20,000 nucleotides of DNA from Symbiodinium natans. Lineage: Eukaryota > Sar > Dinophyceae > Suessiales > Symbiodiniaceae. The notes under the pieces are model-generated. The model saw only the letters and a program-made list of their open reading frames with translations. It was not told the DNA's origin and ran no database searches. Below, one piece after another: positions 1-8,152 of the stretch (position 1 is the stretch's first letter; every line of letters begins with the position of its first letter). The stretch is from the NCBI GenBank assembly GCA_905221605.1, contig CAJNDS010002323.1:302501-322500 (forward strand). Reading direction: 5' to 3'. A program made the position numbers and the translations under genes.

Positions 1-240
1 GCCTGGTTAGGGTTCAGCACCCTCTCACGCCAAGGGCCACGAAGCGCATACTACGCATGCATGGTGAACTCTACGTCCTGGCAGTCGACAGCCAGAACTC
101 CAGGGCAGGCTCGGAATGCAACTTCAGCTTTCAGGTCTCAGGCTACTTCGGCTTCAGCGATCAATGAAAACTGAGATCTGGGAATCAGGCGGTCGCCCCT
201 GAAGCGGAACTTCTTCATGATGTCCTGGGCAGGGGTTGAA
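1..240. other. Leader stretch without telomere-like repeats
   Basis: Apart from one short GGTTAGGGTT-like motif at the very start, this stretch lacks the telomere-like heptamers that begin near 240. No long open frame, RNA fold or repeat is evident. The motif ATCAATGAAAA near 160-170 also occurs in the 61-bp minisatellite at 1.6-2.2 kb, but a match this short may be chance. Confidence 0.4.
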
Positions 241-850
241 AATTACGGTTTAGGGTCTGGGGTTTAGATTTAGGGCTTCTTTTTTGACTATACCTTAAAC
301 CTAAACCCTGAAAAGCTGAACCTAAAAGTTTACAGGGCTGAGGCGGTTTAAGGCGGTTTGGGGAAGAATAAGGAGCAGATCCCTACAATAGAGGGTTTTA
401 CCCCAACCCCCAAAATTTGACCCTACAGCCGTCATGTGACAGTCATAGGGTGCATTTTTGAGCGTTAGGGGAACCACATAGTCCCAGAACCCTGAACCCT
501 AAACTCCGAAGCCTTATAGAATGCTAACTCCGCCCCAGCCAAAAGCCCCCTAACTCGAACCCTAAAACCTAGCCCCTAAACCCCCAACTCCCCAAACTGT
601 TGCCCCCGAAACCCTTTTACCCAATCAACCCCGACAAGGTCCCCAATTGCGAGGCTGGGGTTCACTAAACGATAAGGATCCCAGAGGAGGCTGCCCCTAC
701 CCCCCCCCCCCCCCCCCCACCACTGTGCCCCTCCGAGACTTCTCAACCCCCGAAGCCCGAAGTTCCTTCCAGCCCAAACCCCTTCACATCCAAAATCCAA
801 AAAAACCTGCACAAAAAAACCCTAAATCCCTCAAGCCTCGAAGCCCTAAA
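241..850. repeat. Degenerate telomere-like (CCCTAAA/TTTAGGG) matrix
   Basis: A G-strand patch (GGTTTAGGGTCTGGGGTTTA-like, about 245-280) gives way to C-strand motifs such as AACCCTAAA, ACCCCCAA and CCCTAAAACC through about 850. Units are heavily mutated, with spacers of a few to tens of bases, so this is not a working telomere. Open frames across it are short and low-complexity (poly-Gly or poly-Pro over the C tracts), and I take none as a gene. Confidence 0.75.
700..718. repeat. Poly(C) tract, 19 bases
   Basis: Nineteen consecutive C residues, the first of about eighteen C or G homopolymers of 10 or more bases in the window. On the minus strand it is poly(G), which can form a G-quadruplex. 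Length is likely to vary between molecules and sequencing reads. Confidence 0.9.
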
Positions 851-920
851 TCCGCGCGAACCCCCCCTTCTGGCCTGCAGCTCCCTGTCATCCATCAAGA
901 TCTCGTTGGCTTCCTTCATG

Positions 921-939
921 CCCCCCCCCCCCCCCCCCC
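921..939. repeat. Poly(C) tract, 19 bases
   Basis: Nineteen consecutive C residues between CTTCATG and GGCTTGG. The length equals that of the tract at 700-718, but the flanks differ, so it is not a simple duplication of that locus. Confidence 0.9.
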
Positions 940-1192
940 GGCTTGGAAATTCTGCAGCATACACCCTCTACTGTAAAACCTAAAATCTGAAACCCCAAAA
1001 CCTCAAGATGCGTTTTGCAGGCGTCCAAAGATGCATCTTCAGCCCTGAAAACCCTATCTAAAGCCTGCAAAGCCTAAAGCCCAAACCCTAACCCGAAACT
1101 GCAACCTCACATTTTTTTCGGCTCAAAGGTGTCAAGCAAATCGTATGACTTGCAACAGCGAGACCAAGCAGGACCCTCTATATAGACCAAAT

Positions 1193-1580
1193 CGAAAGCA
1201 GCAGACGCGATTTTGCAGGCCCTGCCCCCCCAAGTGAAAGCAGCAGACAAGGTTCTGTCATCAAGCCCTGTCCCGAACTCTAGCAAAATGCGTTTTCGAC
1301 ATGCGTTTTGGAAGGCCTGGAAACGCACTCCCCCAGCACACTTGCCCATCCCTTTTTGTTGCATTCCGCCTGCCCCCCCCCCCCCCCCCCCCCACCCCCC
1401 CCCAAAAAAAAAAAAAAAACTCTTGCCTGCCAGCAAAATGCGTTTTAGGAGGCCTGGAAAACGCAGCCCCGGCCCCCCGCCCCCTCCTCCCCACCTGAGA
1501 GGCAACATGAGTTTTGGAAGGCCTGGAAAACGCACTCCCCCCTCCCCCTCCCCCTCTCTCCCGCCTGCAGGCAAAGTGGG
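1193..1580. repeat. GCGTTTT...AAAACGC palindromic repeat family
   Basis: Three copies of a unit of the form ATGCGTTTT-GGAAGGCCTGG-AAAACGC-(C-rich tail) lie at about 1301-1334, 1438-1475 and 1507-1540. Partial relatives lie near 1010, 1206 and 1287. The two arms are inverted repeats of 6-7 bases around a GGAGGCCTGG-like core. In the third copy the left arm is mutated to GAGTTTT. Spacing of the full copies is about 137 and 70 bases, with poly(C) or (CCT)n-like sequence between them. A separate short direct repeat, GAAAGCAGCAGAC, occurs near 1194 and 1236. In one plus frame the units read as repeats of M-x-F-x-R-P-G-K-R, but this follows from the DNA repeat and there is no supporting gene structure. 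Confidence 0.7.
1373..1419. repeat. Poly(C)-poly(A) compound tract
   Basis: C21, one A, C9, then A16. On the minus strand it reads T16 followed by G runs, the same order as the T26-G14 tract at 14221-14260 on the plus strand. It lies between two copies of the GCGTTTT repeat unit. Confidence 0.9.
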
Positions 1581-1602
1581 GTTGTGCACAACCCCGGTGT
1601 TG

Positions 1603-2163
1603 AGCCGGCTCACGGAAACTTCGCTTCCGGTACTAAGCTTGTATACTACAAATCAATGAAAATCCAACCGGGTCTCGGGAACGTCGATTCCAGTACTAAG
1701 CTTGTACTACAAATCAATGAAAATCCAACCGGGTCTCGGGAACGTCGATTCCAGTACTAAGCTTGTACTACAACTCAATGAAAATCCAACCGGGTCTCGG
1801 GAACGTCGATTCCAGTACTAAGCTTGTACTACAAATCAATGAAAATCCAACCGGGTCTCGGGAACGTCGATTCCAGTACTAAGCTTGTACTACAAATCAA
1901 TGAAAATCCAACCGGGTCTCGGGAACGTCGATTCCAGTACTAAGCTTGTACTACAAATCAATGAAAAATCCAGCCGGGCGACGGCAACGTCGATTCCAGT
2001 ACTAAGCTTGTACTACAAACCAATGAAATCCAGCCGGGTCGCGGGAAGGGCGATTCCAGTACTAAGCTTGTACTACAAACCAATGAAAATCCAGCCGGGT
2101 CGCGGAAACGTCGATTCCAGTACTAAGCTTGTACTACAAACCAATGAAAATCCAGCCGGGTGA
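1603..2163. repeat. 61-bp minisatellite, nine tandem copies
   Basis: The landmark ACGTCGATTCC (ACTTCGCTTCC in the first copy) recurs at about 1618, 1681, 1742, 1803, 1864, 1925, 1987, 2047 and 2108. This gives a 61-bp period with single-base indels (63, 61, 61, 61, 61, 62, 60, 61). Each unit carries CCAGTACTAAGCTTG, TACTACAAAYCAATGAAAA and TCCARCCGGGTC. Copies 1-6 have AAATCAATG and CCAACCGGGTCTCGGG; copies 7-9 have AAACCAATG and CCAGCCGGGTCGCGG. The array is therefore two homogenised blocks. The leader at 1603-1618 (AGCCGGCTCACGGAAAC) resembles the second block. There are no unique spacers, so it is not CRISPR-like. The open frame across it comes from 61 not being a multiple of three and a lack of stops; I do not call a protein. 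Confidence 0.95.
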
Positions 2164-2169
2164 CACATT

Positions 2170-2241
2170 CCAAATCGCTAACGATTTGGGGCTCTTGATT
2201 TTAAATCCAAAGCGCATTCGATCTTAAATCGCTAGCGATTT
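2170..2241. repeat. Paired AAATCGCTARCGATTT palindromes
   Basis: At 2170-2189 the sequence CCAAATCG-CTAA-CGATTTGG has perfect 8-base arms. At 2226-2241 AAATCGCTAGCGATTT is a perfect 16-base palindrome. The two differ at the centre by one base (CTAA against CTAG). The 36 bases between hold further related words (TTTTAAATCC, CATTCGATC). The pair begins six bases after the minisatellite ends, so it may mark the array's edge. Function unknown. Confidence 0.85.
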
Positions 2242-3371
2242 TCCCATCTAAGCCCTAGAACCCAAAAGATTGAAGTTCAAGACCCCGCCCAGGGGTCCTT
2301 TACCACCTGCCATCCAGTCTTGTCCATGGGAAGAAGGTCTGCCTGAGCATCCCAATTGCGTCGACACTCCCAACCCCAAACTTTTGATGCAACTCGTGAT
2401 AGGACACCCCCATTGGTCAAAAATAAAGGGGGGGGATGACCCCAAACGGGTTCCCCCGCAGATCAGTCGGGTTTGGGTCCTGAAAGGCCAGGCAGGCAGG
2501 CTGATTCTCTCATTTGGCTCAGGCTCACATCTAAACCAGGCCAATGTCTTACATGTGAGACAGTGAGACACCCTTCCCGAGCCCGAAGCCCAGCAGCCTA
2601 AAGCTGTTCCCGTGAAAAGCTAAGGACGTCAACCAAGAACTCTTGCAAAACACATCCCCGAAGATACCCAATGCCCCAACAATTGAAAAATTACTCGGGC
2701 GATCCCTCAGCCCCCAACCCTGCGCTGGTGTCCTTGAGGCCTGATTTGTTCACCTGAACCCTTAGAGTCTTAGAGATCTTGAGAATCTCTCAAACCCCAA
2801 ACCCTAAAGCCTCGAAGTCCAGCACCCTAGAACCCCAAAACCCCCAAAGCAGTAGAACCCTAACCCAGGCGTGCCTGATGTTGAGCGAAGAAACCTGCCA
2901 TTGAGGGGTTTAGGGTTTGGGGTTCTATGAGGGTTTGATAAGTCCAAAGGGCTTATAAGCATTTACGAGGGATCACAGGCCAGGCATACCGTGCAATTCA
3001 ACCCAAAACTCACGCAAAACCACGGATTTATGATGATCTGAAACGGAGAGCAATTTCAAGTTCAAGTCTTGCAAAGCGATGGCGTAAAATGGGAATCGAC
3101 ACCCCCGCCATACAACTCCATAGAACTGTAAACCCTAAACCTTCAATTAACCCTTAAACCGCCATAAGTTAGGCTGATGACCGCGAAAACTGCTAAGTTT
3201 ACTCTTTTGAAGTATGTGCATTCAACCTGGCCGCCTGGATATCAAGCACCGTGCTGACCTCCCGGGGGCTGATTTCAAAAACCCTCACTCAACCCTACGC
3301 CTAATATTCGGGATGACTGCGAAATATCCCGGGGGCCTTTCTGGCAAGGAGCACTAAGCTTAAACCCTACG
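2242..3371. other. Intergenic stretch with sparse telomere-like motifs
   Basis: C-strand telomere-like words occur around 2790-2880 and 3120-3150, with one G-strand patch near 2906-2925 (GGGGTTTAGGGTTTGGGG). Opposed open frames of about 100 codons at 2248-2571 lie on both strands at once. They show no recognisable domain, so I leave them out as genes. A small hairpin GGGAT...ATCCC lies near 3310-3330. Nothing else was recognised. Confidence 0.5.
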
Positions 3372-3480
3372 CCCCTCAACCTTACACTCTAAACGCCTAA
3401 GCCCTAAGCCCCTCAACCCTACACACCAAACACCTAAACCCTAAGCCCCCTCAAACACCAAGCCCTGAGCCCCTCAACCC
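3372..3480. repeat. C-rich tandem repeat of about 37 bp
   Basis: CCCCTCAACC-type starts recur at about 3372, 3409, 3447 and 3470, each followed by ACAC-, CTAAACRCC- and CCCTAAGC-type words. The first two periods are 37 and 38 bases. The third unit is about 14 bases shorter, a probable internal deletion. The unit includes telomere-like CCTAAACCC words, so this looks like a higher-order repeat grown from decayed telomere-like DNA. Confidence 0.75.
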
Positions 3481-3565
3481 GCCCCCGCGACCCCTGTGCT
3501 CCACCTGTCATACTCGGGTCCGCGGTGCGCACCTGCCCTGACCCGGAAGGCTTCTCCTGATGCGG

Positions 3566-3646
3566 CCCGCAAAATCAAAAAATAGGGATACCTTAATGGG
3601 TCCAAGAAAAAGGGAATCCTACTGTTTGCGGGATCCCCTATTTTCG
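3566..3646. mobile_element. Candidate foldback element with competing hairpins
   Basis: An outer pair CCCGCAAA (3566-3573) and TTTGCGGG (3625-3632) is perfect over 8 bases. A second, overlapping pair is AAAAAATAGGGATACC (about 3577-3592) against GGATCCCCTATTTTC (3631-3645). The two pairings cannot both form at once. AATAGGGAT words recur in the elements at 14.7 and 16.0 kb. I see no target-site duplication, and the family assignment is tentative. Confidence 0.45.
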
Positions 3647-3680
3647 AGGGGATATATGGTTGTGCGCTGTGGGTTCTGCG

Positions 3681-3719
3681 CCCCCCCCCCCCCCCCCCAT
3701 GGTATATCCCCCCCCCCCC
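3681..3719. repeat. Two poly(C) tracts, 18 and 12 bases
   Basis: C18 at 3681-3698 and C12 at 3708-3719, separated only by ATGGTATAT. A poly(G) tract lies 110 bases downstream at 3829-3843, so the C and G runs could pair or form quadruplex and i-motif structures around the telomere-like array between them. Confidence 0.9.
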
Positions 3720-3750
3720 AAAGGGAAACCCTAACCCCACGCATAAACCT

Positions 3751-3800
3751 TAAACCCTAAACCCTAAACCCTAAACCCCAACCCCCAAACCCTAAACCCT
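3751..3800 (-). repeat. Telomere-like array (TAAACCC)4 plus variants
   Basis: Four perfect TAAACCC units at 3751-3778 are followed by CCCCAAC and CCCCCAAA variants and two more CCCTAAA units. The strand is given as minus because the G-rich (TTTAGGG) strand is the complement. It is short and lies within unrelated sequence, so it is an interstitial array, not a chromosome end. Confidence 0.9.
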
Positions 3801-3828
3801 TTCCAAAACCACCCAGAACCACCCCACA

Positions 3829-3843
3829 GGGGGGGGGGGGGGG
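3829..3843. repeat. Poly(G) tract, 15 bases
   Basis: Fifteen consecutive G residues after CCCCACA. One of six long G runs on the plus strand, against about twelve C runs. Confidence 0.9.
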
Positions 3844-3872
3844 CGTGGGCCCGCCGGGGCGCAACCAAAAAA

Positions 3873-3976
3873 AGGGTGGTTGTCAAAATGATAGTCCTTT
3901 TTTGGATCCCTACTCTGATGCGGCACCTAATATCTATAGGGTACCCAAAAGGGATCATAATTCTGACAACCACCCA
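3873..3976. mobile_element. Foldback (MITE-like) element, about 104 bp
   Basis: GGGTGGTTGTCAAAATGAT at 3874 is matched in inverse at 3954-3975, where the complement reads GGGTGGTTGTCAGAATTATG. The first 12 bases of the arms are identical. Inverted similarity continues inward (AGTCCTTTTTTGGATCCCTA against ATCCCTTTTGGGTACCCTAT), leaving a loop of about 20 bases. Nearly the whole element can therefore fold on itself. There is no coding capacity. The length and TGGGnnGTTG-like start resemble the elements at 14744 and 16014. I see no duplicated flank: the left side is an A run, the right side TATGAGG. Confidence 0.75.
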
Positions 3977-4071
3977 TATGAGGTTTTAACATCTCAGGGG
4001 CCTGTAAACCCGGCCCTGTAAGGTTTGGGCATCAGGATCGGGACCTTCAAGTGTGGCCGGCTTCGAGATTG

Positions 4072-4173
4072 TTTAGGGTTTAGGGTTTAGGGTTTGGGGT
4101 TTGGGGTTTGGGGTTTGGGGTTTGGGGTTTGGGGTTTGGGGTGTGGGGTTTGGGGTTTAACCCTCTAAAACAT
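4072..4173 (+). repeat. Telomere-like array: TTTAGGG changing to TTTGGGG, with inverted junction
   Basis: Twelve heptamers run in register from 4072 to 4155: three TTTAGGG, seven TTTGGGG, one TGTGGGG and one TTTGGGG. The array ends at GGGGTTTAACCCTCTAAAA (4152-4170), where a G-strand unit meets C-strand units at an 11-base palindrome, GGGTTTAACCC. That order (G-strand then C-strand) is the arrangement expected of a head-to-head telomere join, though only a little over one unit is present on the far side. Confidence 0.9.
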
Positions 4174-4885
4174 CTTCCCCAAGGAGGCACTCTTGCACCC
4201 CAAGGAAGGCACGCAAAACAAGGTCCCGATGTCCTGCCTAATTAGTGCATTAAGGTCCCTTTGGGGGGGGTGCACGGAGAGCCGAGCTCGAGCCATTTCA
4301 TACATTATGACAGGAAGCCCCTGAACCCTAAACCCGAAACCCGTCGTGGAAGAGAGGCCTATCACCCCCAAGCCCGTCAGAGGCCCGAAAGCCCAACCCT
4401 ACTACACCCCAAGCCCTAAGCTCTAAGCCCTAAACCCTAAACCCTGAGCGCTGTCGTCCTCTTACTCCTGACCCTGAGTTGGGATTGTCGAAGTCCAAGA
4501 TAAACCGAGGCCACCCGCCCTGATGACACTGCTCCCCCCCTCCCTCCCCCGCCCCGCCTAAGATTAAATGTCGCACGAAGCTCGAAGCCCTAAGCCTTAT
4601 ACGCCCCCCCCCCCCTTTAAAAAGCTGATCCTAAGGCATTTGAGCCCAGACAGAGACCATGCCGTGCAAGGCTCTTCGTACGGAATGTTTACCCAAAACC
4701 CGAAAAGTCTGTGAGGACCGAGTCGGGCCTCACCCATCAGTATCCGCAGCAGGGTGGACCTAGGAAAGCTTATGGTTCTGATTCCAGGCTTCAGGGTTTG
4801 GGGTTCAGGTGTTTTTCGGGCTTGAGGCTTTAGGAGTTTAGGCGTCTGGCCGGGTTAGGGATCCGAGCTTCTAGGCCTGGAGCCC
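4174..4885. other. Telomere-like matrix with C12 tract
   Basis: Scattered CCCTAAACCC words at about 4322-4445 and TTTGGGGTTCAGG or TTTAGGAGTTTAGG words at 4790-4860. A C12 run lies at 4604-4615 and a G8 run near 4263. A shorter C-rich stretch lies at 4534-4555. No gene recognised. Confidence 0.6.
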
Positions 4886-5458
4886 TCAGCAAACCGGAGC
4901 AAATCTCCGATTGCAGGTTAGGGTTTTAAACGTCTCCGTCGAACTCGAAACGTACATCCTGGACTCCGAGACCTTACCCAGAGGGTCCATTTGTAGTACC
5001 ATTCTGGCATTAGGTACCCAAAAACCCTGAAATAGGTTTTTCGGGTACCTACTTCCATAATAGCAGTACAAATAGACCGTCAATCGCAACAAAGGACTAC
5101 GTGACCGTTGGGACCGCATGTTTGCCATTTTCTTGTGCAAATCGAAAGCGCAGACCAGCACGTGCAGGAAGTTGCCAGGTTCATGCCGATTCGAGTCACC
5201 ACGCTGTTCCACACCATTCACCCAGGCCTGCACTAAAGTTCGGATGTGTATGCAACAAACCCAAGCAGCAAAACAACAACGGAGTCGAAACACCTGCGGC
5301 CAGGTTGGGAGAAGTGGGTTCCAGCGAGGCTTCCCGTGGAAAAACGCAGCTTGATGACGCATGTCAAGCACAAGCATCCCTTTCTTAGCAATGCCCCTGA
5401 GCTTCGTGATTTTGCTTCGGGTTGTGTGGTGGATCTGCAGGTCCTTGCTCCCATGCAT
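4886..5458 (-). CDS. Doubtful open frame, about 190 codons, no recognised product
   Basis: This is the longest stop-free ATG frame in the window, and it lies where telomere-like motifs are scarce. The predicted protein is basic, with a cysteine cluster of two CC pairs near residues 76-85, and no domain, signal peptide or membrane segment I recognise. Residues of about 127-158 are read out of the palindromic element at 4984-5079, which argues against selection on the frame. Other frames on both strands are also open between 5100 and 5460, as expected when stop codons are locally rare. It could be chance, an exon fragment of an intron-containing gene, or a gene relic. Confidence 0.12.
   Translation of the reverse strand: MHGSKDLQIHHTTRSKITKLRGIAKKGMLVLDMRHQAAFFHGKPRWNPLLPTWPQVFRLRCCFAAWVCCIHIRTLVQAWVNGVEQRGDSNRHEPGNFLHVLVCAFDLHKKMANMRSQRSRSPLLRLTVYLYCYYGSRYPKNLFQGFWVPNARMVLQMDPLGKVSESRMYVSSSTETFKTLTCNRRFAPVC
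4984..5079. mobile_element. Foldback element, 96 bp, perfect-core hairpin
   Basis: The core TAGGTACCC...GGGTACCTA (5011-5051) encloses AAAAACC and GGTTTTTC arms around a loop of about nine bases. The arms extend outward with mismatches: the left outer arm GGTCCATTTGTAGTACC (from 4984) matches the complement of the right, which begins GGTCTATTTGTACTGCT. Arm length is close to 40 bases. No protein is encoded by the element itself, although a doubtful minus-strand open frame crosses it. The word GGGTACCCAAAA also occurs in the 3873-3976 element. No target-site duplication seen. Confidence 0.7.
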
Positions 5459-5570
5459 TGATGTAGAGGGCCACCTACAAAGTTGGCACTTCCGGCCTAG
5501 AAATGGTCAAATCGGGAACCGGAATTCGGACCAACGACCATTCAGGTTCAGGGTATGGCCGAGGAGTTAA
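5080..5570. other. Island nearly free of telomere-like motifs
   Basis: Composition here is more balanced, and CCCTAAA words are absent for nearly 500 bases. Several overlapping frames on both strands stay open. This is the best place in the window to look for an exon or gene fragment, but I recognise nothing in any translation. Confidence 0.35.
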
Positions 5571-7187
5571 GCAAGTACAGCGTGCTTGAGACTACAACCC
5601 CCGAACCTCTGCAGACCCTCCAAGCCCAAACCGAATACAAAGTCCCATTCGAAACCTTTAGCTGCAGACCCTGAAAGCTCGAAAACTCCACAAGTCCCTA
5701 TGGCCCTATGCCTTCTCAGGCTAATGGCCCCTGCAACAACCCCTACTCTGTGGGTCTTTGCTTGTGTGACACGGCCAAATCAAGTCCATGGCGCTCGGCA
5801 GTTTCGAGGGGCGGGTTAGGGAGTTGAGGTTTAGGCCTTGTGATTTGGGGATTTAGAGGTTGAGGAATTCAGGAGGTTTGGGATTCCGGGGTTTGGGGTC
5901 GAGGGGATTTAGGCTCGAGCGCAAGGGGTTTCTGATACGTTCGGGTGCCTAAGTGCCCTGTATGCCAAGCACAAGCAGAATTATGAGCCCCGAGACCCGA
6001 ATCCCCAAACCTCAAAAAACTCGAAATGAGGTACGTCGACAGCGTACTAGGTTTCGGGTACCGGCACCCGTCTGGGCTTTAGTATGATTCGTTCAGTCAC
6101 AAGAATTAGTCGAATTGGGGGACCCTCCTTGCCGAACCTGCAAGCCGAGAGTTTGGCTTGCCCGGACCCCGAAACTCCAAACCCTTAGCCGCCCTAAAAC
6201 CCTAAACCCCAAGCCCTAAACCCGGTAGCACAGGAAGGTCTCTGTGGTCCCTTCCAGGTTTCTAGGCTGGCCCTAAGGTACTCTTAGGTCCGATACGGGA
6301 ACATGCCAAGCGTCAGGTGTCCGTTCAGGGCTTCAGCTGTGCGGCTTTCTATACTCCCCTTGAACCTGTATAAAACTAATATTTTTTACGTCCTCTCTGA
6401 ACAAAAATGAAAAATACTCCCCAAGGGGGATATAGGCTTTAGGGGGATCATGGTTCACGTTTTCGGGTTGAGTCAGCGATGGGGTCTTTCAGATCCAGTG
6501 GTAAGACGAGGCGCCGCCGACTGCCGCTGGACTGCCAGCTTTCAAACATTCAAAGGCAAGCAGATTCACATGAAGAACATGGCCTGACGTTCACAGCAGC
6601 CCTAGACTCTAACCCTAAACCCTATACACCCTAAGCCGCAGTTGCAACCAACCTCTGAGCCCCAGAACCGATCCCTAAACCCTGGAACCGAAAATCTGAA
6701 CACGGGCCAAGGCGTTTGGGGGTTCGGGGCGCATGAGAGGGCCTCTATACATAATCCAGGGTTCCCCGTGTAGGGGTTAGGGTGTAGGGCTTAAGGCCCC
6801 AAAAAACCCAAACCCTAAACTGTGACTGAACCCTAAACCTAATTGGGCCGGTAAGGCCCGTAGGTCCAAGATGGTGACCGCTTTTTTGTAGCGAGTCCGC
6901 TCACACTGACATGAACGGTACCTATGAGGAAAAGCGAGCATGGGTGCAGGGTCTAAGGCAAATGGAGCATAATTGAGGTTTAAGGTTTAGGGGAGAACAA
7001 CCCCAAAAGCGGACTTAAACCCTCAGGGGCAGAGACGAGATGGCTGAGAACCCTAGTACGGGGTTGGGTTCAGGCGCCAGCACTTGAGCTATAAACCCCA
7101 ACCCGAAACCCCTAAACCCTAGAATAAAGAGATCGCAGGTAGCCCAGGTCTACTAGAGGGGCCTTCACAACTAGAATAGGGTTTTGG
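5571..7187. other. Telomere-like matrix, alternating strands
   Basis: C-strand motifs dominate at 5590-5690, 6175-6230, 6600-6700, 6805-6840 and 7015-7120. G-strand motifs dominate at 5815-5930, 6715-6795 and 6970-6990. The orientation switches every few hundred bases. No gene, RNA or sharp repeat boundary was recognised. A small hairpin TCCCC-AA-GGGGGA lies near 6418-6430. Confidence 0.55.
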
Positions 7188-7265
7188 GGGATATTGTAGT
7201 ATAAATATACAGGGGCCATAAGCGAATATCATTAGCAATTATTCGGCCCCTATATAAAGTATCCC
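7188..7265. mobile_element. Foldback element, about 78 bp
   Basis: The left arm GGGATATTG...ATACAGGGGCC (7188-7217) pairs with GGCCCCTATATAAAGTATCCC (7245-7265); the left arm carries a few extra bases. An inner GAATAT and AATTATTC pair closes the loop. The outer ends GGGATA and TATCCC are perfectly inverted. AT-rich arms with a GGGGCC block recall the other foldbacks, but the sequence is not clearly the same family. No flank duplication found. Confidence 0.6.
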
Positions 7266-7781
7266 GGGTCGCTGTGTAGCCGATCTGCGAGGCCCAGAGC
7301 CTCTTCCAGATTCTGGGCCTGCGACTCCGCACCAGGGAAAATTTCGTGGTGCGCTTTGGCCGGCTTGCCCCAAGGGAGTTCTGAAGTCTGAACAGGCTGG
7401 TGAGATTTGCCTAGATTTGCCTCGGGTTTTGCTGAGCTCTAATACATAGTCGAGGCCAAGCTTGTGTTCAGCTAATCCAAGTTTTTATTCTCCATTCCGC
7501 AGGCCTCTCTTTTGCCCGACACAAGTCTTGATCCTATACTACCCCTTTAGAGGATGCTATACTGTCCTCTGGTCTCTGGTTCGTTGCGACAAAGGGAAGA
7601 CCCCTTCCCCCACCTTGACTATCCCCAACCCGAAATACGCAACGGCTCATTGGGGCTCATCTCAGGGCTGTTTCGGCCTTGTTGTGGGTTCCAAAACCAT
7701 AAGACTAGACAACATATATACTGCATCAGTATGCTCAGATGTACACTATTCAGTATTCTGTATCATGCAGAATATGTAGTG
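7266..7781. other. Mostly unique sequence
   Basis: Telomere-like motifs are sparse here. Two overlapping plus-strand frames of about 105 and 136 codons (from 7462 and 7554) run into the microsatellite at 7782. They have no domain I recognise, and the second reads the CA/TA repeat as His-Thr-Tyr-Ile-rich peptide. I do not call genes. Confidence 0.4.
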
Positions 7782-7837
7782 ACATACATACATACATACC
7801 TACATACACACAAACACATATATATATATATATATAT
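7782..7837. repeat. (CATA)n / (CA)n / (TA)n compound microsatellite
   Basis: CATACATACATACATAC, then ACACACAAACACA, then ten AT dinucleotides (7818-7837) ending at GGG. It lies about 80 bases before the large inverted minisatellite. Confidence 0.95.
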
Positions 7838-7920
7838 GGGTACATGCCTATCCCCCCTACCTTTTCTGAAATTTCTGTCTTTTGCACTTTGTCTGCACTC
7901 GATGTTTTTATTATGTGTGC

Positions 7921-8152
7921 CAAAACCCCAACCGCACCAACGCACCAACGTCCCAATCATTTGAGCCCATGATTGGGACAAAACCCCAACCGCACCAACG
8001 TACCAACGTCCCAATCATTTGGGCCCATGATTGGGACAAAACCTTAACCGCACCAACGTACCAACGTCCCAATCATTTGTGCCCATGATTGGGACAAAAC
8101 CCCAACCGCACCAACGTACCAACGTCCCAATCATTTGAGCCCATGATTGGGA
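7921..8152. repeat. 58-bp minisatellite, four units with internal hairpin
   Basis: Unit starts (CAAAACCCCAACCG or CAAAACCTTAACCG) fall at 7921, 7979, 8037 and 8095, an exact 58-bp period. Each unit contains CACCAACG-type words and then CCCAATCAT-TTGRGCCC-ATGATTGGG, with perfect 9-base inverted arms. Every unit therefore carries two opposed CCAAT boxes around a GGGCCC-like centre. The only changes between units are single bases such as CGCACC against CGTACC. The frames that stay open across the array reflect its composition. Confidence 0.95.

Noticed and set aside
1213-1659. Frame with repeated R-P-G-K-R motifs resembling an amidated-peptide precursor
   Set aside because: The motif follows from the GCGTTTT...AAAACGC DNA repeat. 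The frame also reads through poly(C) and poly(A), and there is no signal peptide or regular cleavage spacing.
1681-1692. tRNA-type B-box (TCGATTCC) in each 61-bp unit, suggesting a SINE
   Set aside because: The GTTCGANTC consensus lacks a base here, and I found no A-box or cloverleaf at the right distance.
1885-2163. 92-codon frame across the 61-bp minisatellite
   Set aside because: The array shifts frame each unit and simply lacks stops. Single-base indels between copies show no selection for frame.
1603-2163. CRISPR-like array
   Set aside because: Tandem copies are contiguous with no unique spacers, and the setting is eukaryotic.
7191-7265. Foldback at 7.2 kb as a microRNA precursor
   Set aside because: The arms are bulged and short, and no transcript evidence is available from sequence alone. 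A miniature foldback element is the simpler reading.
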